A stretch of 53,804 nucleotides of DNA from contig NZ_JAIZEN010000020.1 in assembly GCF_024189295.1 (NCBI RefSeq), forward strand, positions 1-53,804, read 5' to 3'. Of this stretch, positions 43,569 to 53,390 are shown piece by piece. Position 1 is the first letter of the stretch; each line of letters begins with the position of its first letter. The notes beneath the pieces were generated by a model. It was not told the origin of the DNA. It ran no database searches and saw only the letters and a program-made list of their open reading frames with translations. Made by a program: the position numbers and the translations under genes. The stretch is from Halobacillus sp. A1. GTDB lineage: Bacteria; Bacillota; Bacilli; Bacillales; Halobacillaceae.

Positions 43569-44401
43569 ATAAAATAAAATATAGTGTTCTAATGTCAGTT
43601 TATAATGGAGAAAATGAAGGTTTCTTAAAATCTAGTATCGAAAGTATGTTTAAACAAACCCAGATGCCAGATGAAATTGTAATAGTAGTAGATGGCCCTA
43701 TCAATGATAAGTTAATTTCTGTGATTAAATCATATGATTTAAATTACCCCGGTTATTTAACGGTTGTTGAATTAGAAAAGAATGTTGGATTAGGAAAGGC
43801 GTTAAATATAGGTTTAACAAGATGTAAAAATGAATTAGTTGCAAGAATGGACACAGACGATATCTCGTTGTCTAATAGATGTGAAAAACAAATTAAAGAA
43901 TTTATAAAGGATCCAGAGCTATGTATAATTGGTTCTAATATTGATGAATTTTACGATAACCCAAATGAAGTCTTTTCCTCTAGGGTAGTACCTTCTCAAT
44001 ACAAAGAAATATTAAAATTTTCAAAAAGGAGAAATCCTTTTAATCATCCTACCGTAATGTACAAAAAATCCACGGTATTAGACCTAGGTGGGTATGGTGA
44101 CTTCCGAAGAAATCAAGACTTAGATTTGTTTGTTAGAATTCTACATAATGGACATAAAGCAAAAAATATAAATGAATCGTTATTACTGTTTCGAGCTAAT
44201 ATAGACAATTTGAAAAGAAGAAAAAGTTGGAGGAAATGTACCAGTTATATCGTATTAATATATAATTTTTGGAGAATGGGTCATTCTAGTATTCTAGATC
44301 TAATAATAGTATTTATTAGTCAAATTGTAATTCTTATAATGCCAATATGGTTTCTCGAAAGAGTATCAAGCAAATACTTAAGAAAAGAAAAAACAAATTA
44401 A
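43565..44401 (+). CDS. Family 2 glycosyltransferase
   Basis: A 278-residue GT-A enzyme. YSVLMSVYNGENEGFLKSSI at the N-terminus, nucleotide-binding VVDGP, ARMDTDDIS as the DxD metal motif (about residue 98), and RRNQDLDLFVRIL as the acceptor/base region (about 180). A C-terminal hydrophobic segment (LIIVFISQIVILIMPIW) suggests membrane attachment. It adds one sugar of the repeat unit on the cytoplasmic face; donor unknown. AGAGAGAGAAAGGT is upstream. Confidence 0.92.
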   Translation: MNKIKYSVLMSVYNGENEGFLKSSIESMFKQTQMPDEIVIVVDGPINDKLISVIKSYDLNYPGYLTVVELEKNVGLGKALNIGLTRCKNELVARMDTDDISLSNRCEKQIKEFIKDPELCIIGSNIDEFYDNPNEVFSSRVVPSQYKEILKFSKRRNPFNHPTVMYKKSTVLDLGGYGDFRRNQDLDLFVRILHNGHKAKNINESLLLFRANIDNLKRRKSWRKCTSYIVLIYNFWRMGHSSILDLIIVFISQIVILIMPIWFLERVSSKYLRKEKTN

Positions 44402-44759
44402 AATAATTAAACTTATATAATAGGAGATAGTAAATATATGAAACCAAAATGAATAACTTCTCTTATTAATTACTTTGTGCGTTTTAAAGATTCCACTTTG
44501 ACCAATTTTTTATTATATCAATTGCAGACAATATTTTTTCATGTGCGCAAGTAATTAGTATGAAGAAGAAACGCTATATTTTTGCTTAAAATGAAATAAT
44601 GGCGAGAATTTTGCACCTTATTTTAGTATATTTTAAAAAATGTAGTCTTTTAGAAACTAAAATTATAATAAATACAAAGGATCTCTCATTCTGTCAGTAT
44701 ATATCCTAAAGGTTTTTATTGTACAAACTCCCAGACTCTAATTAATTGGAGATGTTAAA
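44402..44759. other. AT-rich gap, possible decayed gene
   Basis: Begins with a ribosome binding site and start (AGGAGATAGTAAATAT ATG, about 44438) but the frame stops after four codons (MKPK). The rest is AT-rich with many stops in all frames. I read it as a likely remnant of a capsule gene. Confidence 0.4.
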
Positions 44760-45854
44760 ATGATTGTTTTACATATTGCGCCAATAAATACTACCAGAGT
44801 TAATGGCTTTCGCTTTTCAGTCCCTGGGCTAATTGAAGCTCAAAATAAGTTGGGAATTCAAGCTGCCTTGCTAAACATAGAAAAAACTAAAATGTTCAGT
44901 GAAGAAAACTTGGAAAAAAATAATTTTAAGATATACCACTATGAAGGATTTAATTTAAATAAAATTAAACCGCCATTTAATAAACCAGATTTAGTAGTTT
45001 TTCATGGCGTATACAAGGTTGAATATATTAGCTTATACAAATGTTTATCAAAATTAAATATCCCGTATATTATTGTACCAAGGGTGAGCCTCACTAAAGG
45101 AGCGCAAAACCAGAAATCCATTAAAAAGAAAATATCAAATCTTTTGCTTTTTAATAAATTTATTTATAGCTCCTCTTCAATCCAATATTTGACAGAGAAT
45201 GAAAGAAAGCTATCCGATAACTTTAACAAAAAAAACTTTGTAGTAGGAAATGGTGTGGATTTACCGGTATCTAACGATAAAATAATTAACAAGAAAATCA
45301 ATTTAACTTTTATAGGGAGGTTTGATATTAATCATAAAGGGTTGGATGTACTCATGTTAGCTATTATACAGCTGAAAGAGTTCTTAGAAAAATATGATGT
45401 GAAAGTGAATTTATATGGTTCTGACTTTAATAATGGAAAAAAACAATTATTACGGTTAACTGAAGAAAATAACTTAGAGGATATTTTAAGTGTTAACAAT
45501 GCGGTTTTCTTAAAAGAGAAAGAAGAAGTCTTAAGAAAAACGGATGTATTTTTGGCGACCTCAAGGTTTGAAGGGCACCCAATGGCTGTTATTGAAGCCA
45601 TGTCATATGGAATACCTTGTATTTTAACTGAAGGGACCAATATGTTAGAAGAGCTTGAGAAGTATGATGCGGGTTGGAAAACAGAATTAGATCCTACTAG
45701 AATTTCTGCAAGTATTGCTGAAGCCATTCAGAATCCTACAGAATTAATTGTAAAAGGCCAAAATGCCAGAAAATTAACAGAAGAGAACTACACGTGGGAA
45801 AGCATTGGAAAAAAAACAATTGAATTCTATGAGGAAGTAATTAGCGGTGCATGA
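44760..45854 (+). CDS. Family 4-like glycosyltransferase
   Basis: A 364-residue GT-B enzyme. N-terminal MIVLHIAPINTTRVNGFRFS with acceptor domain; C-terminal donor domain with KINLTFIGRFDINHKGLDVL, then FLATSRFEGHPMAVIEAMSYGIPCIL, the E-x7-E motif that binds the nucleotide sugar. Role: addition of one sugar in repeat-unit assembly. Donor unknown. TTGGAGATGTTAAA before ATG. Confidence 0.92.
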   Translation: MIVLHIAPINTTRVNGFRFSVPGLIEAQNKLGIQAALLNIEKTKMFSEENLEKNNFKIYHYEGFNLNKIKPPFNKPDLVVFHGVYKVEYISLYKCLSKLNIPYIIVPRVSLTKGAQNQKSIKKKISNLLLFNKFIYSSSSIQYLTENERKLSDNFNKKNFVVGNGVDLPVSNDKIINKKINLTFIGRFDINHKGLDVLMLAIIQLKEFLEKYDVKVNLYGSDFNNGKKQLLRLTEENNLEDILSVNNAVFLKEKEEVLRKTDVFLATSRFEGHPMAVIEAMSYGIPCILTEGTNMLEELEKYDAGWKTELDPTRISASIAEAIQNPTELIVKGQNARKLTEENYTWESIGKKTIEFYEEVISGA

Positions 45855-45902
45855 GCATAGCATTTTACTTTGAATTCATATCGAGGTAGGTATTAAGCTT
45901 TT

Positions 45903-47144
45903 ATGAACCATAAGGTACAGTGTAACAATACAAAAACTTGGGATAGTAAAATAGATCTTAGTGTCTTGACTCTTATGTATATAGCGGGTTCTCTTGGGGT
46001 TATCGACAGAGAATTACTAAGTTTTAGTTTCATTATAATACTTAAGTACTCAATAGTCATAATGGGATCTTTATATTTTATTATTCAATATATACGTAAA
46101 TACTACCGGGGAGATGGACGGGTAGCTTTATCTTTTCAAACGAAAAGCTGGGTTTTATATTTTTTGTGGATTTTGTTTTCTTTAATTGTGATAGTGTCAC
46201 AATCATACAATGGGTATTTACCCTTAGAGGGAATTGCATACTTAATTTTTAATCCAATAGTATTTTTTATTGTAATACCAATGAGTCTAACCAATCCCGA
46301 ATCAACAATTATAAAGGCTTCGTTTTATGGTAGTTTTATTTATTTGCTACTGTCAGCTTTTTATGAGCCTATTAATTTCGGGAGTTTCTACACTGGGGTT
46401 ACATATAATCCAAACAGTATTGGTCAACTTTCTGTCCAAGCTGCAGTTTCTAGCTTTTGTATATTTCTATATACAGTAGGGAGTATTAATAAGGAAAAAC
46501 GAAAAACTTTTATTTATTTAATGTTTTTTATAATTTCTTTAGCTTTTATATTCCTATCACAAAGTAGAGCATCTCTTATGGCGTTTTTAGCTCCGACTAT
46601 TTTCACAATTATGATTTTTATCATAAGTAAAAAAATAAAATTAAGAAAAATTATATTACCTTCTATTTTATTCGTTATAATATATTTTCTCAGTTTAAAA
46701 GACTTTTTCGAAGCCAGTATTTTGGGGAAATTCAATAGATATAATAATGACAACCTGCTAAGTGGGCGAGATAACATATGGAATATGATTATAAACGACA
46801 TTACACTATTAGGTCATGGACCAAATTACTTTTTAGATGTTATAAATAAGGGAGCTCATAATAGTATATTAGAAGTTTTTGGTAATTTTGGTTTGTTAGC
46901 TGGTGGAGTTCTAGCATTATTTTATCTTGCTTCAATAATAATATCTTTTAAGTATGCAATATTAAACAGAAAAAAACCCTTTTTTTATGTTCCCTTAATG
47001 GTGGTTCTTACTTTTATAATATTAAGCATGACTGAATCGATGTTTGGTGTAGTAGGGAAAAGCATGACTTTAGTATATTTTAATATTATTGGCCTTTTAA
47101 TATTTCGAAAATTAACCAACAGGACTATATCGGTAAAAAATTAA
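45903..47144 (+). CDS. Polysaccharide polymerase (Wzy/O-antigen ligase-like)
   Basis: A 413-residue protein with about ten to twelve hydrophobic helices. The periplasmic-loop signature of the O-antigen ligase/polymerase family is visible: LSGRDNIWNMIINDITLLGH, GPNYFLDV and GAHNSILEVFGNFGLLAGG. SQSRASLMAFL is also typical. It would join flipped repeat units outside the membrane. Ligases share the fold, but a Gram-positive capsule locus with a flippase points to polymerase. The ribosome binding site is weak (CGAGGTAGGTATTAAGCTTTT). Confidence 0.88.
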   Translation: MNHKVQCNNTKTWDSKIDLSVLTLMYIAGSLGVIDRELLSFSFIIILKYSIVIMGSLYFIIQYIRKYYRGDGRVALSFQTKSWVLYFLWILFSLIVIVSQSYNGYLPLEGIAYLIFNPIVFFIVIPMSLTNPESTIIKASFYGSFIYLLLSAFYEPINFGSFYTGVTYNPNSIGQLSVQAAVSSFCIFLYTVGSINKEKRKTFIYLMFFIISLAFIFLSQSRASLMAFLAPTIFTIMIFIISKKIKLRKIILPSILFVIIYFLSLKDFFEASILGKFNRYNNDNLLSGRDNIWNMIINDITLLGHGPNYFLDVINKGAHNSILEVFGNFGLLAGGVLALFYLASIIISFKYAILNRKKPFFYVPLMVVLTFIILSMTESMFGVVGKSMTLVYFNIIGLLIFRKLTNRTISVKN

Positions 47145-47187
47145 AAGTGAAAGAATATGATAATAAGTACAATTAGGGGGGGTAAAT

Positions 47188-48276
47188 TTGAAGAAAATAA
47201 TGTTTTTTATGTTTTCATTTAGTGGTGGGGGAGCAGAAAGAACTGTCGTAAATATTGTTAATAACTTAAGTCGGGAAACATACTGCCCGATTCTTGTGAT
47301 AGGTACTAATAAAGATGCACCTTATTTAGATGATTTATCTACAGATGTGAGAGTTATAAACTTAAGAGCAAAAAAGTTGATGACTAGTCTAATTCCTTTG
47401 TGTAAATGTATAAAAAAAGAAAAACCTGATGTTTTATTTAGCACCGTTAATCAAAATAACATTGTTCTTTCTTTAGCAAAAGTCTTATCATTTAAACAAA
47501 GTCAATTAGTAATTAGAGAAGCTAATAATAGAACACAATCTGGAAATATTAGCTTTTTTAATAAATTCCTCACTTTTTTAACATATAATTTAATATCTAA
47601 TCAGGTTATCGCTTTATCAAACGGTGTAAAAAAAGACTTAGTAGAAAATTTTAGAATATGGAAAAGTAAAATTACAGTAATACACAATCCAGTTGAAGTA
47701 AATAAAATAAAGAAATTATCACATGAACCGGTGAAAGATTTTAATTTTGATAATGGTCAAAGGATAATAATAGCTGTGGGTAGGTTAGTTGATCAAAAAG
47801 ATTATCCAACATTATTAAAAGCAATTAAAAAAACAAAGGGAAATGATCAACTGCTTATTTTAGGTAAAGGGGTTTTAGAACATAAACTTAAGAGAATGTG
47901 TGTAGAATTAGGTATTGAAAATAAAGTTTCTTTTCTTGGATTTAAAAAAAATCCTTATAAATATATAAAACGGTCGGATGTATTTGTTTTGTCATCGAAA
48001 TGGGAGGGCTTTGGACATGTAATAGTAGAGGCAATGGCGACTGGTGTTCCAGTAATTTCTACTAATTGCAACTCGGGTCCAGCTGAGATAATTGGTGATA
48101 ATAAGTATGGATTAATAGTTCCAACAGAAAATTCTTGTATATTAGCTGAGAATATTGAAAAAATGATATATGATAATAAATTAAAAGATAAATATGCAGA
48201 ATTAGGGTTGCAAAGGGCTGAGGTGTTTAGCGCAACTTCCATTATAAAAGAATATGAAAAGGTTTTTTCTAGCTAA
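47188..48276 (+). CDS. Family 4 glycosyltransferase
   Basis: A 362-residue GT-B enzyme. N-terminal MKKIMFFMFSFSGGGAERTV contains the GGAER motif typical of GT4; IIIAVGRLVDQKDYPTLLKA and VFVLSSKWEGFGHVIVEAMA followed by TGVPVI carry the donor site with E-x7-E. GNSGPAEI-like CNSGPAEII binds the nucleotide. Start is TTG at 47188 after GGGGGGGTAAAT. It adds one sugar in repeat-unit assembly; the donor is unknown. Confidence 0.93.
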   Translation: MKKIMFFMFSFSGGGAERTVVNIVNNLSRETYCPILVIGTNKDAPYLDDLSTDVRVINLRAKKLMTSLIPLCKCIKKEKPDVLFSTVNQNNIVLSLAKVLSFKQSQLVIREANNRTQSGNISFFNKFLTFLTYNLISNQVIALSNGVKKDLVENFRIWKSKITVIHNPVEVNKIKKLSHEPVKDFNFDNGQRIIIAVGRLVDQKDYPTLLKAIKKTKGNDQLLILGKGVLEHKLKRMCVELGIENKVSFLGFKKNPYKYIKRSDVFVLSSKWEGFGHVIVEAMATGVPVISTNCNSGPAEIIGDNKYGLIVPTENSCILAENIEKMIYDNKLKDKYAELGLQRAEVFSATSIIKEYEKVFSS

Positions 48277-48327
48277 AGTATAAGAAGTAATAAAATTATT
48301 AATAGTATAAAAGATATTAAATATCAT

Positions 48328-49662
48328 ATGATTTTAAGGCTTTTTTGTAGAAAGGCTTTAAGTTACAGGGTGATTTTTATTATATTAAAAAAAATTAATC
48401 AAAGTCGTATTGGAAAAAGTATATTTTTAGTTGCTGGTGGTACTGTGTTTGCCCAATTAATTCATTTAATTTTCACCCCTATTATAACAAGGGTCTATTC
48501 TCCTGATGAGTTCGGTGTTCTAACTACTTACACTACTATTTTGGGCTTATTATCACTAGTGGCTTTTAAATATGAAATAGCTATACCAATTGCTAAAAGC
48601 AATAAAATTGCAATTAATATATTAGCATTAAGTATAATCATATTAAGTGTTTATGTAGCTGCTATATCATTTATATTGTTTTATATGGGTGATTGGTTAT
48701 TAAAGTTCTTTAGTTCAGAAACAATAGTTAATTATTGGTACGCAATTCCAGTTGGGATTTTTTTACTAGGGCTTTATAAAATATTATATTCATGGGCTTC
48801 TAGAGAAAAAGACTTTAGTTCTATTTCAAAGACAGCAGTTGGACAAAGTTTAGCTGGTAATTTATTTAAAATCTTTACAGGTATTATGGGTGCAGGAGGT
48901 TTAGGGTTGATATTGGGCAATGTTATAGGCCAAAGTGCAGGAACCCTAACTTTATCTCGAACGTTATTAAGAAAAAATAATCTTTTAAAAAATGTGAATG
49001 GTAGAAGGATGAGATGGTGTATAAATAGATACAAAGATTTTCCTATTTATAATTTACCAACTCATATTATAAGCACATTAGGAGAAAAAGCTCCTGTGTT
49101 ATTTTTTACCAGCTTTTATGGTACTCAAGTTGTTGGTTTGTATGGTTTAGCATATATGATTGTAAGGTTACCAATGAGTTTAATTGGTAAGGCGGTTGGT
49201 GATGTATTTTATGCGGAAGCTGCAAGCGAAGGGAGAAAGAACCCCAAAAAACTAAAGATATTATCAAACAAGATACTATTCAAATTGGCATTAGTTGGTT
49301 TAATTCCCTTAATAGTATTGTTGTTATTTGGTCCTTTTTTATTCAGTTTTGTTTTTGGAGATAAATGGTCTGAGTCAGGAGAATATGCACGTATTATATC
49401 AGTTTCTTTGTTCTTTATATTGGTCTTTGCGCCTGTAAGTAGAGTATATGAGGTATTTGAAAAACAAAGGCTAAGATTTTCAATCGATATTATTAGGTTA
49501 ATATTAATATTAATAGCCTTCTCAGTCACTGCATTATTCGATTTGAATTCATATACATCTATATTGTTATATACAATAGTTATTTCTTTTATTCATATTT
49601 TAATATTTATATTAGGACAAAAAATTATGAATGAAGAAATAAAAAAATGGAATTTTAGATAA
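48328..49662 (+). CDS. Polysaccharide flippase (Wzx-like, MOP superfamily)
   Basis: A 444-residue protein with about twelve helices. SIFLVAGGTVFAQLIHLIFT PIITRVYSPDEFG near the N-terminus and GTQVVGLYGLAYMIVRLPMS, LIGKAVGDVFYAEAA in the second half are typical of repeat-unit flippases. It turns undecaprenyl-linked units to the outside for the polymerase. The ATG at 48328 has no good ribosome binding site; the family-like sequence starts around residue 26 (SRIGKSIF), so the true start may be further in, possibly the GTG at 48370. Confidence 0.88.
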   Translation: MILRLFCRKALSYRVIFIILKKINQSRIGKSIFLVAGGTVFAQLIHLIFTPIITRVYSPDEFGVLTTYTTILGLLSLVAFKYEIAIPIAKSNKIAINILALSIIILSVYVAAISFILFYMGDWLLKFFSSETIVNYWYAIPVGIFLLGLYKILYSWASREKDFSSISKTAVGQSLAGNLFKIFTGIMGAGGLGLILGNVIGQSAGTLTLSRTLLRKNNLLKNVNGRRMRWCINRYKDFPIYNLPTHIISTLGEKAPVLFFTSFYGTQVVGLYGLAYMIVRLPMSLIGKAVGDVFYAEAASEGRKNPKKLKILSNKILFKLALVGLIPLIVLLLFGPFLFSFVFGDKWSESGEYARIISVSLFFILVFAPVSRVYEVFEKQRLRFSIDIIRLILILIAFSVTALFDLNSYTSILLYTIVISFIHILIFILGQKIMNEEIKKWNFR

Positions 49663-49778
49663 TGATAAATCATATTTAGCTATTTAAATATGATTTTCAA
49701 TATTTGGTTTTTTCGATATTCTTTAAAAACTAATTTTTATAAATTGAATAGAAAATTATTATTAGAGAGTGGGATATA

Positions 49779-50735
49779 ATGAAAAAAAAACCTTTGTGTT
49801 TAGTGGCTTTTGTCTATGGCAGTTACACACAATATATACCGTTTTACGTATACAGTATATTAAAAAGTTATCCAAATTATTACGTTAAAATATTTGTAAA
49901 TAAGAAATTAAGTAAAGTAGAGAATGATTGTCTTGAAATGATAAGAGACCGCCTATCAAGTAATTTTGAGATTAAAGAAAATTACTTTAAAGAGTTCGAC
50001 ATAGATAATTTAGAGTTATCTGAAGAAGGTAAAAAAGCGATTAGATTCCTCATTCCTCGAAAAGAATTTATTGATTTTGAAAATGTGTACTTTGGAGACA
50101 TTGATATTCTTATTGTAAATGAATTGCCGAGCCTTTTAGAAGGTCATCTTAAACATTGTGAAAAGACTGGGTTGCCATACAGTAATTTAGTAAGAAAAAA
50201 CTCAAAACGCCTAACAGGTTTACACTTTTACAAAGTAAAGGAATACTATGATAAAATGGACGAAATATTAGACGATTATTTAATGAATAAAGATAAATTG
50301 GTAAATCAATTATTAGAATATAGATGGGACGAAGAATTCTTGTTCGATATTGTAAATGATGGTATTGGCACAAAAGGATTAAGTGGCAATGACTATCGGC
50401 CACATCATGGTTTTCATATTGGTACTATAAGACATGGTAAAATTGAAAAGGGTTATCTTGAAAATGGCCAAAATAATGTAGTTCACCTGTTACCTAATTA
50501 CCCTGAACTTAAAAGTAAGTTAGCAGTTTATTATAGAGACCCACTTTTTTTGGATATTTTAGAAAGAATTCAAAATCTAGGTATTATAAAATTATCTGAA
50601 ATAATAATAGATAGGGACACAGATCAAAGACTAAGAAAAATGCAAATTAGAAATAAATATAGAATACTAAAACACAATTTTACCCGAGCTAGAAAAAAAA
50701 TCTCTAAAATAATCAATGAAAAATTATTTAAATAA
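49779..50735 (+). CDS. Putative GT-A fold glycosyltransferase (GT8-like)
   Basis: A 318-residue cytoplasmic protein. It looks like a retaining GT-A enzyme: CLVAFVYGSYTQYIPFYVYS ILKSYP opening strand-helix; ENVYFGDIDILIV with D-I-D as metal-binding DxD (about residue 107-109); LTGLHFYKVKEYYDKM as a G-x-x-FY acceptor strand; and HHGFHIGTIRHGK near the C-terminal third, echoing the H-x-G-x-K donor motif of GT8. A basic tail follows. The family assignment is by motif only. AGAGAGTGGGATATA before ATG. Confidence 0.65.
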   Translation: MKKKPLCLVAFVYGSYTQYIPFYVYSILKSYPNYYVKIFVNKKLSKVENDCLEMIRDRLSSNFEIKENYFKEFDIDNLELSEEGKKAIRFLIPRKEFIDFENVYFGDIDILIVNELPSLLEGHLKHCEKTGLPYSNLVRKNSKRLTGLHFYKVKEYYDKMDEILDDYLMNKDKLVNQLLEYRWDEEFLFDIVNDGIGTKGLSGNDYRPHHGFHIGTIRHGKIEKGYLENGQNNVVHLLPNYPELKSKLAVYYRDPLFLDILERIQNLGIIKLSEIIIDRDTDQRLRKMQIRNKYRILKHNFTRARKKISKIINEKLFK

Positions 50736-50794
50736 TAAGTATAATTCTATTAATAATATTTAAGCAAAAACGTAGGTGAGAGGGAAGTGTATTG

Positions 50795-52162
50795 ATGTAT
50801 AATATTGCAGTAGCAGGAACAGGATATGTTGGCTTAGTTGCAGGCGTGTGCTTTGCTGAAATGGGTCACCTAGTAAAGTGTGTAGACATTGATGAAGACA
50901 AAGTCAAACTTATGAAATCAGGCGTTTCTCCAATCTATGAAGAAGGATTGGAAGAACTGATGCAGAAAAATTATGCTGGTGGACGGATTGATTATACGAC
51001 AGATTACCAAAGTGCTTATAAAGAAGCAGATGCTATTTTCCTTGGTGTAGGGACACCAGAAAATCCTGATGGGTCTGCAGATTTATCGTACATAGCTACA
51101 GTTGCCAGACAAATAGCTGAATCGGTAGAAAAAGATTGTTTAGTAGTTGTTAAATCTACAGTACCTGTAGGAACAAATGACAAAGTTGAACAGTTCATCC
51201 AAGATTTTTTAGTGAATAATGTAAACGTGGAAGTAGCTTCCAACCCCGAGTTTCTTGCTCAAGGTTCAGCTGTACACGACACTCTTTATGCAGAGCGTAT
51301 TATTATGGGTACGGAAACCAAATGGGCTGAAAATATTCTACAAAAAATTTATGAGCCTTTTCATCTGCCTGTTGTGTCAGTTAATAGAAAATCGGCAGAA
51401 ATGATTAAGTATGCTTCGAACGATTTTCTTGCCTTGAAGATTTCTTATATGAATGACATTGCCAACCTTTGTGAAATTGTTGGGGCAGATATAAAAGATG
51501 TAGCTAAAGGGATGAGCTACGACGAACGTATCGGATCCAAGTTCTTGAATGCCGGAATTGGTTTTGGTGGATCATGTTTCCCTAAAGATACTCAAGCTCT
51601 CGACTATTTAGCAAAACAAAACGGCTATAATTTGAAGACAGTTAAAGCTGCCATTGATGTAAATAAAAATCAAAAGACCGTTCTTTATAAGAAAGCAAGC
51701 AATCGATTGATTACATTTAGCGGTTTGAAAGTAGCAGTTCTTGGACTTACATTTAAACCTGGTACGGACGATTTAAGAGAATCTCCTTCTTTAGATAATG
51801 TTCCACTGTTTCTGGATCAAGGGGCAGATATATATGCTTATGATCCAGTAGGCGCTGACAACTTTGCTAAACTCTACCCAGAGGGGGTCAACCGTCAAGG
51901 AACAATCACATATGTAAAAAATGTAGAGGAAGCTTTATATGAAGCGAATGTTTGTTTCCTGTTCACAGAATGGCAAGAAGTGAAAGCTGTTACTCCCAAG
52001 CAATACAAACATTTGATGAGAACTCCTTTAGTTTATGATGGTCGTAATATTTATGATATTGATGAAATGATAGAGGCTAGAGTAGAGTATCACTCCATCG
52101 GCCGGAAACAAGGAAATTTCGCATTGACAAAGGAGCCCGTATATGAATCACGAAACTCTTAA
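50795..52162 (+). CDS. ugd: UDP-glucose 6-dehydrogenase
   Basis: A 455-residue NAD-dependent oxidoreductase (TuaD/Ugd family) turning UDP-Glc into UDP-GlcA. N-terminal NAD fold YNIAVAGTGYVGLVAGVCFA EMGH; VKSTVPVGT; NPEFLAQGSAV; catalytic Cys261 in GFGGSCFPKD; and C-terminal UDP-binding GLTFKPGTDDLRESPS. Start at ATG 50795; a TTG one codon earlier is in frame. AGGTGAGAGGGAAGTGTATTG lies upstream. Its stop is inside the next gene's first codons (20-base overlap), so the two steps UDP-Glc to UDP-GlcA to UDP-GalA are translationally coupled. Confidence 0.95.
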   Translation: MYNIAVAGTGYVGLVAGVCFAEMGHLVKCVDIDEDKVKLMKSGVSPIYEEGLEELMQKNYAGGRIDYTTDYQSAYKEADAIFLGVGTPENPDGSADLSYIATVARQIAESVEKDCLVVVKSTVPVGTNDKVEQFIQDFLVNNVNVEVASNPEFLAQGSAVHDTLYAERIIMGTETKWAENILQKIYEPFHLPVVSVNRKSAEMIKYASNDFLALKISYMNDIANLCEIVGADIKDVAKGMSYDERIGSKFLNAGIGFGGSCFPKDTQALDYLAKQNGYNLKTVKAAIDVNKNQKTVLYKKASNRLITFSGLKVAVLGLTFKPGTDDLRESPSLDNVPLFLDQGADIYAYDPVGADNFAKLYPEGVNRQGTITYVKNVEEALYEANVCFLFTEWQEVKAVTPKQYKHLMRTPLVYDGRNIYDIDEMIEARVEYHSIGRKQGNFALTKEPVYESRNS

Positions 52163-53171
52163 TAAGGAAAAAACATATCTAATTACAGGTGCCGCAGGAT
52201 TTGTAGGTTATTATCTTGCCAATAAGTTACTAAACTATGGATGTCATGTTATTGGTATTGATAACGTTAATGATTACTATGATATTACCCTCAAACATAC
52301 GAGGTTAGAGTTGCTTGAGCAGTATGAAAAATTCACTTATATAAAAGGAGATATTTCTGACAAGGGTGTAGTGACACGTATTTTCAAAGAAGAGGAACCT
52401 GAGATTGTAATAAATCTTGCTGCGCAGGCTGGAGTTCGTTACTCTATTGAGAATCCCGATGCTTATATCCAGAGTAACATTCTCGGATTCTACAATATAT
52501 TAGAAGCTTGCCGTCATTACCCTGTGGATCATCTTGTGTATGCATCTTCAAGTTCCGTTTATGGCGAGAACAAAAAAGTCCCATTTGAAGAGTCTGACTT
52601 TGTAGACCACCCAGTATCTCTTTATGCTTCAACGAAGAAATCGAACGAATTAATGGCTCACGCATATAGCCATTTGTATGATATACCTGCGACAGGGTTG
52701 CGTTTCTTCACGGTGTATGGACCAATGGGAAGACCGGATATGGCATACTTCGCCTTCACTGATAAGTACTTTGCCGGCGATGAAATCAAGATTTTCAACA
52801 ATGGTGATTTTGAAAATGATTTGTATCGTGACTTTACCTATATTGACGACATTGTGATCGGGATTGAAAGACTGTTGAGTAATCCACCTGTAACAGAAGG
52901 AGCTCCACACAAAGTCTTTAATATTGGTAATAACAGCCCTGAGAAACTAATGACGTTCATAGAATCGTTAGAAATTGCTCTTAGCGATGCTCTTGGAAGA
53001 GAAGTAGAGTTTAATAAAAAATTTGAACCTATTAAACCAGGAGATGTCCCGGCAACATATGCATCCACAGAACAGCTGCAACAAGCGGTTGGTTTCAAAC
53101 CAGAAACTTCTATTCAAGAAGGATTAAAGAATTTTGCTGACTGGTACGTTAAGTATTATGAGAAGAAATAA
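52143..53171 (+). CDS. UDP-glucuronate 4-epimerase
   Basis: A 342-residue extended SDR enzyme. TGAAGFVGYYLANKLLNYGC is the NAD site; the IDNVNDYYDITLKHTRL block is diagnostic of UDP-GlcA 4-epimerases. SSSVYGENKKVPFEESD, YASTKKSNELMAHAYSHLY (YxxxK) and RFFTVYGPMGRPDMA complete the signature. It makes UDP-galacturonate, so the polymer probably contains uronic acids. It overlaps ugd by 20 bases with AAAGGAGCCCGT before ATG. It is the last gene of the locus, followed by a strong terminator. Confidence 0.95.
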   Translation: MNHETLNKEKTYLITGAAGFVGYYLANKLLNYGCHVIGIDNVNDYYDITLKHTRLELLEQYEKFTYIKGDISDKGVVTRIFKEEEPEIVINLAAQAGVRYSIENPDAYIQSNILGFYNILEACRHYPVDHLVYASSSSVYGENKKVPFEESDFVDHPVSLYASTKKSNELMAHAYSHLYDIPATGLRFFTVYGPMGRPDMAYFAFTDKYFAGDEIKIFNNGDFENDLYRDFTYIDDIVIGIERLLSNPPVTEGAPHKVFNIGNNSPEKLMTFIESLEIALSDALGREVEFNKKFEPIKPGDVPATYASTEQLQQAVGFKPETSIQEGLKNFADWYVKYYEKK

Positions 53172-53248
53172 ATATTTGAACACTATACTGAATAGGCGCC
53201 ATTCCTTGAATCTTGGAGTCTGACCCCGGGTACGTTAGAGAGGTGATT

Positions 53249-53292
53249 AAAAGCGTAACACCAATAGATTTCTATTGGTGTTACGCTTTTTT
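53249..53292 (+). terminator. Strong terminator of the capsule operon
   Basis: A perfect 19-base stem (53249-53267 with 53272-53290), loop ATTT, ending in T residues. It lies 78 bases after the last gene. Confidence 0.93.
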
Positions 53293-53390
53293 CATGTGCT
53301 CATACAATGGAGCCATGCTTTTTCATTGACCGGCTATTTAATAATATAATTCTCTTTCAGCATTTTCACCATTTTCTGCAAAGCTACTCC

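Noticed and set aside
53205-53240. GAGTCTGACCCCGGGTACG stretch as an IS scar
   Set aside because: It looks familiar from IS-flanking DNA but no inverted partner or transposase lies beside it.
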